From: Pseudomonadota bacterium
GTDB taxonomy: Bacteria; Pseudomonadota; Gammaproteobacteria; Burkholderiales; Burkholderiaceae_C
Reading direction: 5' to 3'
Assembly (NCBI GenBank): GCA_023436025.1
Contig: JAEZKX010000439.1
Location: 1-18,006 of the forward strand
Length of the DNA stretch: 18,006 nucleotides
The notes under the pieces are model-generated. The model did no database searches. It was not told the origin of the DNA and saw only the letters and a list, made by a program, of their open reading frames with translations. Made by a program: the position numbers and the translations under genes. Positions 11,828 to 18,006 of the stretch are shown one piece after another (position 1 is the stretch's first letter; every line of letters starts with the position of its first letter).

Positions 11828-13714
11828 CTAGCGAACGACCTTCAGGCCAGGCGCCGGCCGCGCCACCAGCGCGCCGAAGCGCTGCTGGATGGACGCCTCG
11901 ATGCCGGCGGCATCCAGGCCCTGCAGCGCCAGCAGCTTGGCGGGGTCGCCGTGCGGCGCGAACTCGTCGCGCAGGCCCAGTTGCAGCACCGGCTTGGTCA
12001 CGCCGGCGGCCTGCAGCCCCTCGAGCACCGCGCTGCCGGCGCCGCCCATCACCGCGCCCTCTTCCACCGTCACCAGCGCATCGTGGCTCTGGGCCAGCGA
12101 CAGCAGCAGCTCGGTGTCCAGCGGCTTGACCCAGCGCATGTTGGCGACCGTCAGGTCCAGCCGTTCGGCCGCCTGCAGCGCGGGATACAGCAGGGTGCCG
12201 AAAGCCAGCACCGCGATGCGCTGCCCTTGCCGGCGCAGCTCGCCCTTGCCGAAGGGCAGCGGCTCCAGCCCCGGCTCCACCGCCACGCCGGCGCCGGCGC
12301 CGCGCGGGTAGCGCACCGCCACCGGATGGTCCTGGTGGTAGGCGGTGGTCAGCAGCTTGCGGCACTCGTTCTCGTCGGCCGGGCAGGCGATGCTCACCTG
12401 CGGTATGCAGCGCAGGTAGGGGATGTCGTAGGCGCCGGCATGCGTGGGGCCGTCGGCGCCGACCAGGCCGGCGCGGTCGAGCGCGAACACCACCGGCAGG
12501 TTCTGCAGCGCCACGTCGTGGATCAACTGGTCGTAGGCCCGCTGCAGGAAGGTGGAATAGATGGCCACCACCGGCTTGAGCCCTTCGCAGGCCAGGCCGG
12601 CGGCGAAGGTGACCGCATGCTGTTCGGCGATGCCGACGTCGTGGTAGCGGTCCGGGAAGCGCTGGTGGAATTCGACCAAGCCCGAACCCTCGCGCATGGC
12701 CGGCGTGATGCCAACCAGGCGCGGGTCCTGCTCGGCCATGTCGCACAGCCACTGCCCGAACACCTGGGTGAAGGTGGGCTTGGGCGGCGTGGCCGGCTTC
12801 ACCAGGCCCACCGCGGGATCGAACTTGCCGGGGCCGTGGTAGGCCACCGGGTCGGCCTCGGCCAGCTTGTAGCCCTGCCCCTTCTTGGTCACCACGTGCA
12901 GGAACTGCGGGCCCTTCAGGTGCCGGATGTTCTCCAGCGTGGGAACCAGCGAGTCGAGGTCGTGGCCGTCGATGGGGCCGATGTAGTTGAAGCCGAACTT
13001 CTCGAACAGCGTGGCCGGCACCACCAGGCCCTTGGCCTGCTCCTCGAAGCGCTTGGCCAGCTCGAACAGCGGTGGCGCCACCCGCAGCACGTTCTTGCCC
13101 AGCTGCTTGGTGGCGGCGTAGAAGCGCCCGCTCATCAGCTGTGCCAGGTAGCGGTTCAGGGCGCCCACCGGCGGGCTGATCGACATGTCGTTGTCGTTCA
13201 GGATCACCAGCAGGTCGGTCTCGGCGACGCCCGCGTTGTTGAGGGCTTCGAAGGCCATGCCGGCGCTCATGGCGCCGTCGCCGATGACGGCGATGGCGCG
13301 GCGCTGCTCGCCCTTCTGCCGCGCCGCCATCGCCATGCCCAGCGCCGCGGAGATGCTGGTGGACGAGTGGGCGGTGCCGAAGGCGTCGTAGGGGCTCTCG
13401 CTGCGCTGCGGGAAGCCGGCCAGGCCGCCGAGCTGGCGCAGCGAAGCCATGCGGTCACGCCGCCCGGTCAGGATCTTGTGCGGATAGGTCTGGTGCCCCA
13501 CGTCCCAGACGATGCGGTCGTGAGGCGTGTCGAACACGTAGTGCAGCGCGATGGTGAGCTCCACCGTGCCCAGGTTGGAGCTGAGGTGGCCGCCGGTGCG
13601 CGCGACGGACTCCAGCAGGTAGCCGCGCAGTTCCGCCGCCAGCGCGCCCAGTTGCGCGCGCGGCAGGCGCCGCAGGTCGGCCGGGTCGTTGATCGTTTCG
13701 AGCAGGTTGGCCAT
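11828..13714 (-). CDS. dxs: 1-deoxy-D-xylulose-5-phosphate synthase
   Basis: This 628-residue thiamine-diphosphate enzyme condenses pyruvate and glyceraldehyde 3-phosphate to 1-deoxy-D-xylulose 5-phosphate, the first step of the methylerythritol phosphate route to isoprenoids. The length is normal for the family. Visible motifs are His43 in TGGHLSSNLG, the thiamine-diphosphate motif GDGAMSAG (Asp146) followed by NDND (173-176), YIGPIDGHD, the catalytic glutamate in GIAEQHAVTFAAG, and DRAGLVGADGPTHAG. The start MANLLETINDP is set at the complement of 13712-13714, and the longer frame runs into ispA. It lies seven bases after the ispA stop, so ispA and dxs are one operon with xseB. This is the third gene of a widespread proteobacterial housekeeping cluster. 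Confidence 0.98.
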   Translation of the reverse strand: MANLLETINDPADLRRLPRAQLGALAAELRGYLLESVARTGGHLSSNLGTVELTIALHYVFDTPHDRIVWDVGHQTYPHKILTGRRDRMASLRQLGGLAGFPQRSESPYDAFGTAHSSTSISAALGMAMAARQKGEQRRAIAVIGDGAMSAGMAFEALNNAGVAETDLLVILNDNDMSISPPVGALNRYLAQLMSGRFYAATKQLGKNVLRVAPPLFELAKRFEEQAKGLVVPATLFEKFGFNYIGPIDGHDLDSLVPTLENIRHLKGPQFLHVVTKKGQGYKLAEADPVAYHGPGKFDPAVGLVKPATPPKPTFTQVFGQWLCDMAEQDPRLVGITPAMREGSGLVEFHQRFPDRYHDVGIAEQHAVTFAAGLACEGLKPVVAIYSTFLQRAYDQLIHDVALQNLPVVFALDRAGLVGADGPTHAGAYDIPYLRCIPQVSIACPADENECRKLLTTAYHQDHPVAVRYPRGAGAGVAVEPGLEPLPFGKGELRRQGQRIAVLAFGTLLYPALQAAERLDLTVANMRWVKPLDTELLLSLAQSHDALVTVEEGAVMGGAGSAVLEGLQAAGVTKPVLQLGLRDEFAPHGDPAKLLALQGLDAAGIEASIQQRFGALVARPAPGLKVVR

Positions 13715-13721
13715 GGGTCCT

Positions 13722-14609
13722 TCAGTTGTCGCGGTGCACGACCATCTCGGCGATGGCCAGCAAGGCACGAGTATCGGCCAGCCCCGTGGTGGCCAGGGCG
13801 GCACGGGCCTGGTCCAGCAACTCGGCGGCGTGGGCGCGGGCCCGCTCCAGGCCCAGCAGCGAGACATAGGTCGGCTTGTCCTGCGCCGCGTCCTTGCCGG
13901 CGGTCTTGCCCAGCGTGGCCGAATCCGCGGTGACGTCGAGGATGTCGTCCACCACCTGGAAGGCCAGGCCCAGGGCGCTGCCGTACGCGGCCAGGCCGCG
14001 CTCGGCGGCAGCGTCGGGCGCGCCGCAGGCGGCGCCCATCACCACGCTGGCCTGCAGCAAGGCGCCGGTCTTCAGGCGGTGCATGCGGCGCAGCTCGTCC
14101 TCGGTGAGCGACTTGCCCACGGCGGCCAGGTCGATGGCCTGGCCGCCGGCCATGCCGCCATGGCCGGCCGCGCCCGCCAGCAGGCGGCACAGGCGGGCCT
14201 GCACGGCGTCGGGAATGCCGGCATCGTCGGGCGCGAGCAGCTCGAAGGCCAGCGCCTGCAGGGCATCGCCCGCCAGCAGCGCCGTGGCTTCGCCGTAGGC
14301 GACGTGCACCGTCGGCTTGCCGCGCCGCAGGACGTCGTTGTCCATGCAGGGCATGTCGTCGTGCACCAGCGAATACGCGTGGATCAGCTCCACCGCGCAT
14401 GCAGCGCGCATGGCCGCACCGCGGTGGCCGCCCACCGCCTCGCAGGCGCCCAGCACCAGCAGCGGCCGCAGCCGCTTGCCGCCGTCGAGCACCGCGTAGC
14501 GCATGGCAGCGCCCAGCCCCGCGGGCGCGTCCTGCGGCACCCAGGCCGACAGGGCCTCTTCCACCTGCCGCAGTCGTTCGGTCGACCAGTCCTTCAGGTG
14601 GAAGTTCAC
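13722..14609 (-). CDS. ispA: Farnesyl diphosphate synthase (short-chain polyprenyl synthase)
   Basis: This 295-residue all-helical prenyltransferase elongates dimethylallyl diphosphate with isopentenyl diphosphate to geranyl and farnesyl diphosphate in the cytoplasm. Both aspartate-rich motifs are present. The first is HDDMPCMDND (Asp84, Asp85, Asp90), of the bacterial DDx4D type. The second is VVDDILD in the C-terminal half. GGKRLRP (about residues 43-49) supplies the basic diphosphate-binding residues. The start is a GTG (complement of 14607-14609) whose GTGA overlaps the TGA stop of xseB by four bases, a usual arrangement for translational coupling. No ATG fits better. The gene is followed by dxs after seven bases. 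Confidence 0.96.
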   Translation of the reverse strand: MNFHLKDWSTERLRQVEEALSAWVPQDAPAGLGAAMRYAVLDGGKRLRPLLVLGACEAVGGHRGAAMRAACAVELIHAYSLVHDDMPCMDNDVLRRGKPTVHVAYGEATALLAGDALQALAFELLAPDDAGIPDAVQARLCRLLAGAAGHGGMAGGQAIDLAAVGKSLTEDELRRMHRLKTGALLQASVVMGAACGAPDAAAERGLAAYGSALGLAFQVVDDILDVTADSATLGKTAGKDAAQDKPTYVSLLGLERARAHAAELLDQARAALATTGLADTRALLAIAEMVVHRDN

Positions 14610-14833
14610 TCTGCGGCCCAGGGCTTGAGCACGCCCGCGTCGAGCACCTTGATCTGCTCTTCGACGGCCTGCAGCTTGTCGCGGCAGAACTTCAGCAGCT
14701 CGGCGCCACGCTTGTAGCCCGCCAGCAGTTGTTCGAGCGGCAGTTGGCCGGACTCGATCTGGCCGGTGAGCCGCTCGAGCTCTTCCATGGCCGCTTCGTA
14801 GCTGACCGGGGGTTCGAATTGCGCCTTGGACAT
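14606..14833 (-). CDS. xseB: Exodeoxyribonuclease VII small subunit
   Basis: This 75-residue protein, the small subunit of exonuclease VII, is a two-helix protein that binds the XseA large subunit for single-stranded DNA degradation. The sequence SYEAAMEELERLTGQIESG followed by LPLEQLLAGYKRGAELL is diagnostic for the family. The ATG at the complement of 14831-14833 was chosen. A GTG seven codons further upstream (14854) is an alternative that would add MLNKRDF. It is the first gene of the xseB-ispA-dxs operon and overlaps ispA by four bases. The large subunit gene is not in the window, as is usual. Confidence 0.95.
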   Translation of the reverse strand: MSKAQFEPPVSYEAAMEELERLTGQIESGQLPLEQLLAGYKRGAELLKFCRDKLQAVEEQIKVLDAGVLKPWAAE

Positions 14834-14880
14834 GAAATCTCGTTTGTTCAGCACTGGATTTTAGTTGCGGCCGCCCCAAG

Positions 14881-14922
14881 TGGGAGCGGGGGTTAGAATC
14901 CCCCTCCCCTGTCGCGCTCCCA
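14881..14922 (+). promoter_or_regulatory. Promoter with nested inverted repeats upstream of the Rieske gene
   Basis: TAGAAT at 14894-14899 is a good -10 candidate, 70 bases before the Rieske start codon. It is framed by GGGGG (14888-14892) and CCCCC (14900-14904). This sits inside a perfect eight-base inverted repeat, TGGGAGCG (14881-14888) and CGCTCCCA (14915-14922). No convincing -35 box is seen. The arrangement suggests an operator spanning the promoter, or a 5' leader hairpin. The 135-base gap also has to contain the divergent xseB promoter. Confidence 0.45.
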
Positions 14923-14968
14923 AGCGCGGCCCTGCCCCTTCATAGGGGGAGTCTCTAGGTCAGGTGAA

Positions 14969-16114
14969 ATGTCTGATTTAAGTCTTCAGTTACAGCAGGC
15001 CGCAAGCCAACTTCCCGTTTCCAGTTACTTCGACCAGGCGCTGTTCACGCGCGAGATGGAGCGCATCTTCGAGTCCGGGCCCCGCTACCTGGGGCACGGC
15101 CTGGCAGTTCCCGAAATCGGTGACTACTACGCCCTGCCGCAGGAAGGCGAGGGGCGCGCGCTGCTGCGCACGCCCGATGGCATCGAGACGATTTCCAATG
15201 TCTGCCGCCACCGCCAGGCGGTCATGCTGCGCGGCCGCGGCTCGCTGCAGGGCGCCTCCGCGCCCGGCGGCAACATCGTGTGCCCGCTGCACCGCTGGAC
15301 CTACAGCGCGGGCCAGGGCGCGCGCGCGGGCACGCTGCTGGGCGCGCCGCATTTCGCCAGCGATCCCTGCCTGAACCTTCGCAACTACCCGGTGCAGGAG
15401 TGGAACGGCCTGGTGTTCGAGGCCAATGGCTTCGACGTGCAGCGCGCGCTGGCCAGGCTCGGCCCCAAGGCCGACCTCGACTTCTCGGGCTATGTGCTCG
15501 ACCGGGTGGTCATGCACGAGGTGGACTACAACTGGAAGACCTTCATCGAGGTCTACCTCGAGGACTACCACGTCGGCCCCTTCCACCCCGGCCTGGGCAA
15601 CTTCGTCACCTGCGAGGACCTGCGCTGGGAATGGGGACCCGACTACTCGGTGCAAACCGTGGGCGTGGCCGGCAAGCTGGGCAAGCCCGGCTCCGAGATC
15701 TACCGCAAGTGGCACGACGAGGTGCTGCGCTACGGCGAAGGCCGCGCACCCAAGAATGGCGCCATCTGGCTCACGCTGTACCCCAACATCATGGTGGAGT
15801 GGTACCCCAACGTGCTGGTGGTGTCGACGCTGCATCCGCGCGGCCCGCAGAAGACGCTCAACGTGGTGGAGTTCTTCTACCCCGAGGAGATCGCGGCCTT
15901 CGAGCGTGACTTCGTCGAGGCCCAGCAGGCCGCCTACATGGAGACCTGCGTCGAGGACGACGAGATCGCCGAGCGCATGGACCTCGGCCGCAAGGCCCTG
16001 ATGGAGCGCGGAGACAACGAGGTCGGCCCGTACCAGAGCCCGATGGAAGACGGCATGCAGCACTTCCACGAGTGGTACCGCGGCAAGCTGGGCGAGCACG
16101 TCCCGACCCGCTGA
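14969..16114 (+). CDS. Rieske non-heme iron oxygenase alpha subunit
   Basis: This 381-residue protein is of the aromatic ring-hydroxylating/quaternary-amine oxygenase type. The N-terminal Rieske [2Fe-2S] site is formed by Cys79 and His81 (NVCRHR) and Cys105 and His108 (CPLHRW). The 23-residue gap between the pairs is longer than the usual 16-18. The mononuclear iron site is in NWKTFIEVYLEDYHVGPFH with His201 and His206, and a carboxylate from the C-terminal half should complete it. The enzyme would need electrons from a ferredoxin reductase, and none is encoded in the window. The substrate is unknown; the similarity to both ring-hydroxylating and carnitine/choline-type enzymes does not settle it. 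The Shine-Dalgarno is poor (AGG at 14957-14959 is the best). The exporter gene follows after 21 bases. Confidence 0.9.
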   Translation: MSDLSLQLQQAASQLPVSSYFDQALFTREMERIFESGPRYLGHGLAVPEIGDYYALPQEGEGRALLRTPDGIETISNVCRHRQAVMLRGRGSLQGASAPGGNIVCPLHRWTYSAGQGARAGTLLGAPHFASDPCLNLRNYPVQEWNGLVFEANGFDVQRALARLGPKADLDFSGYVLDRVVMHEVDYNWKTFIEVYLEDYHVGPFHPGLGNFVTCEDLRWEWGPDYSVQTVGVAGKLGKPGSEIYRKWHDEVLRYGEGRAPKNGAIWLTLYPNIMVEWYPNVLVVSTLHPRGPQKTLNVVEFFYPEEIAAFERDFVEAQQAAYMETCVEDDEIAERMDLGRKALMERGDNEVGPYQSPMEDGMQHFHEWYRGKLGEHVPTR

Positions 16115-16135
16115 CGACGCGACCGCGCCGCCGCC

Positions 16136-17008
16136 ATGCAGGCCCTCTGGATGGTGGCGGCGTCGCTGCTGTTCGCCACCATGGCGGTGTGCGTCAAGTT
16201 CGCCTCCGCCGCCTTCACCGCCTCCGAGCTCGTGTTCTACCGCGGGCTGGTGGGCATGCTCGTCATGGCGCTGTGGGCGCGGGCGCGCCGCGAATCGCTG
16301 GCCACCGCCCACATCGGCATGCACGCCTGGCGCAGCCTGGTGGGCGTGCTCTCCCTGGGCGCCTGGTTCTATGCCATCGCCTGGCTGCCGCTGGGCACCG
16401 CCATGACGCTCAACTACATGAGCAGCGTGTGGGTGGCCGCCTTCCTGGTGGGCGGCGCCCTCCTCGCCTGGAACCCGCGCAGCGGCGCGCCGCCACGGCA
16501 GGGTGCGCTGGTTCTCACGGTGCTGGCAGGCTTCGCCGGCGTCATCCTCATGCTGCGCCCCAGCGTGGGCGAGCGCCAGATGTTCGCCGCGGTGGTGGGC
16601 CTGCTGTCCGGGATGCTGGCCGCCTTCGCCTACCTGCAGGTGACGGCGCTGGCGCGCATCGGCGAGCCGGACGCGCGCACCGTCTTCTATTTCTCCACCG
16701 GGTCGGCCCTGGCGGGCGGCGTCGGCATGCTGGCCACCGGCGTCTCGCCCTGGGACTGGAACCAGGCGCTGTGGCTGGTGCCGGTCGGCCTGCTGGCCTC
16801 GCTGGCCCAGCTGTGCATGACGCGCGCCTACAGCCGCGGCGCCACCCTGGTGGTGGCCAACCTGCAGTACACCGGCATCGTCTTCGGTGCGCTCTACGGC
16901 ATCCTGCTGTTCGGCGACACCCTGCCCGCCTCGGGCTGGCTCGGCATGGCCGTGATCATCGCCAGCGGGATCGCGGCGACGGTGCTGCAAACCCGGATGC
17001 GGGGCTAG
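16136..17008 (+). CDS. EamA/DMT-family membrane transporter
   Basis: This 290-residue hydrophobic protein has about ten predicted helices arranged as two EamA repeats (roughly residues 2-135 and 150-287). It belongs to the drug/metabolite transporter superfamily, which mostly exports amino acids, nucleobases or other small metabolites. Typical features are the first-helix LLFATMAVCVKFA, the FYRGLVGML stretch, LGTAMTLNYMSSVWVAAFL before the repeat boundary, and the second-repeat ending with LFGDTLPASGWLGMAVII. The start ATG at 16136 has no clear ribosome binding site and may be coupled to the Rieske gene that ends 21 bases earlier. The two are probably cotranscribed. The substrate is unknown. 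Confidence 0.9.
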   Translation: MQALWMVAASLLFATMAVCVKFASAAFTASELVFYRGLVGMLVMALWARARRESLATAHIGMHAWRSLVGVLSLGAWFYAIAWLPLGTAMTLNYMSSVWVAAFLVGGALLAWNPRSGAPPRQGALVLTVLAGFAGVILMLRPSVGERQMFAAVVGLLSGMLAAFAYLQVTALARIGEPDARTVFYFSTGSALAGGVGMLATGVSPWDWNQALWLVPVGLLASLAQLCMTRAYSRGATLVVANLQYTGIVFGALYGILLFGDTLPASGWLGMAVIIASGIAATVLQTRMRG

Positions 17009-17093
17009 GCACCGGAAGACACCGCCGGCCTTCCAAGCGCATAGACTTGCATCCACGCTCCTCGTCTTCAGCCCCTCGCCCGTAGGCCTGCCC

Positions 17094-17912
17094 ATGTACC
17101 CTCTGCTCATCACCCCCGACCAGCTGCGCGCCCTGCAGGACGCCCGGGCCCGCCTGATGGTGTTCGACTGCACCTTCGACCTGATGGATCCGGCGAGCGG
17201 CCACAGGCAGTACCTGGAAGCACACATCCCCGGCGCCGTGTATGCGGATCTCGACCACGCGCTGAGCGACCAGGGCCAGCCCGACGCCAACGGGCAGCTG
17301 CAGCCGCACGCCGATGCGGCCTCCGGCGGCCGCCATCCGCTGCCCAGCCGCGAGAAGTTCGCCATGTGGTTGTCCTCGGTCGGCTTCGCCAACGACATGC
17401 AGGCGGTGGTCTACGACCGCAACGGATCCAACTACTGCGGCCGGCTCTGGTGGATGCTCAAGTGGGCCGGCCACGAGGCGGTGGCGGTCCTCGACGGCGG
17501 CCTGCAGGCCTGGCAGGCCGCCGGCGGCGCGGTGCGCGGCGGGACGGAACCGGCGCATTTCCAGACCAACTTCGAGCTGGGCGAGCCGCTGCGCCGGCTG
17601 GCGACCACGGCCGATGTCGAACGCGGCCTCGGCGGCGCGCAGACGCTGGTGGATGCGCGCGCCCCGGCGCGCTACCGCGGCGAAGTGGAACCGCTGGACC
17701 CCGTGGCGGGTCACATTCCCGGCGCGCTCAACCGCCCCTTCGGCCTGAACCTGGGACCCGATGGCCGCTTCAAGCCGCCGGCGCAGCTGCGCACGGAGTT
17801 CGAGCAGCTGCTGGCCGGGCACGACCCAGCGACGGTGGTGCACCACTGCGGCAGCGGCGTCAGCGCCGTGCCCAACGTGATCGCGATGGAGCTGGCCGGG
17901 TATGCGCCGGGC
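17094..17912 (+). CDS. sseA: 3-mercaptopyruvate sulfurtransferase (SseA-like), 3' end replaced
   Basis: About 273 recognisable residues of a two-domain rhodanese are encoded. The N-terminal domain has FDCTFDLMDPASG, YLEAHIPGAVYADLD and YDRNGSNYCGRLWWMLKW. The C-terminal domain has VDARAPARYRGEVEPLDPVAGHIPGALN and the active-site loop HHCGSGVSAVPN with catalytic Cys252, whose CGSGVS form fits mercaptopyruvate rather than thiosulfate sulfurtransferases. It transfers sulfur from 3-mercaptopyruvate to an acceptor such as cyanide or thioredoxin. After AMELAGYAPG (to about 17912) the expected final LYxGSWSEW segment is missing. The frame stays open to the window end but reads an Arg-rich sequence antisense to another gene. 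The final quarter of the second domain is therefore lost or lies elsewhere. Confidence 0.85.
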
Positions 17913-18006
17913 CTGCGCCAACTGCCTGGCCTGCGACTTGTTGCCCAGCGTGCGGAGCGCCGCCGCCGGCGGGCCGACCCAGGTCAGGCCGGCATCCTCC
18001 ACGGCC
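17910..18006 (-). pseudogene. Biotin carboxylase fragment, truncated at the junction with sseA
   Basis: On the minus strand from the window edge, 32 codons read AVEDAGLTWVGPPAAALR, then TLGNKSQARQLAQA. This is the boundary between the N-terminal domain and the ATP-grasp domain of biotin carboxylase subunits of acyl-CoA carboxylases (the usual pattern is GLTWVGPP, then ALGNKSAAKxLAQAAGVP). After QLAQA the expected AGVP continuation is replaced by codons that are the antisense of the sulfurtransferase. The join therefore falls at about 17905-17912. Which acyl-CoA carboxylase it belongs to cannot be told from 32 residues. I call it a broken gene, but it may be an assembly chimera rather than a true pseudogene. 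Confidence 0.7.

Noticed and set aside
11951..13933. A 660-residue plus-strand open frame opposite dxs
   Set aside because: It is a shadow frame of dxs, with repetitive composition and no start signal.
1..18006. CRISPR array, tRNA or rRNA genes, prophage or defence system
   Set aside because: I saw no regular spaced repeats, RNA gene signatures or phage/defence proteins anywhere in the window.

Overview
The window is about 18 kb of very GC-rich, gene-dense DNA in which nearly every gene resembles those of Betaproteobacteria, order Burkholderiales. The best fit is a Comamonadaceae-like organism such as Variovorax, Ramlibacter or relatives. The reasons are the xseB-ispA-dxs block preceded by a divergent Rieske oxygenase gene, the expanded TakP-type TRAP binding proteins, and a DUF2946 plus PCuAC copper pair. 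The genus is an inference. I see no tRNA, rRNA, insertion sequence, phage gene, CRISPR array or recognisable transcriptional regulator.

Layout, left to right. (1) 1-247, minus strand: the N-terminus of an EgtB/SenA-like sulfoxide or selenoxide synthase, cut by the window edge. (2) 411-2784, plus: the two membrane subunits (dctQ, dctM) of a TRAP transporter with no binding protein beside them. (3) 2838-3856, plus: a small DUF2946 membrane/secreted protein and a periplasmic PCuAC copper chaperone. (4) 3900-8000, minus: a VanX-type D-Ala-D-Ala dipeptidase, a BatA-like von Willebrand factor A membrane protein, a YbaL-type cation/proton antiporter and a DedA membrane protein. (5) 8101-11631, minus: three tandem TakP-like TRAP binding proteins with no permease beside them. 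A clear intrinsic terminator at 8019-8045 ends this block. (6) 11828-14833, minus: xseB-ispA-dxs, overlapping or tightly packed, linking exonuclease VII small subunit to early isoprenoid synthesis. (7) 14969-17008, plus: a Rieske non-heme iron oxygenase alpha subunit followed 21 bases later by an EamA-type exporter. (8) 17094 to the right end, plus: a 3-mercaptopyruvate sulfurtransferase (SseA-like) that stops matching its family near 17912. From there to the window end the opposite strand encodes a biotin-carboxylase fragment.

How it fits together: the TRAP membrane subunits at the left and the three binding proteins in the middle may be separated parts of one transport system, in which several periplasmic receptors feed a shared QM permease for 2-oxoacids or related carboxylates. 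The isoprenoid operon is housekeeping. The strongest anomaly is the sulfurtransferase/biotin-carboxylase junction, which may be an assembly chimera or a real rearrangement. I did not find a convincing new multi-gene system. The items most worth checking are that junction, the orphan TRAP architecture with a ligand-site substitution in one receptor, and several strong inverted repeats upstream of the TRAP and Rieske genes.
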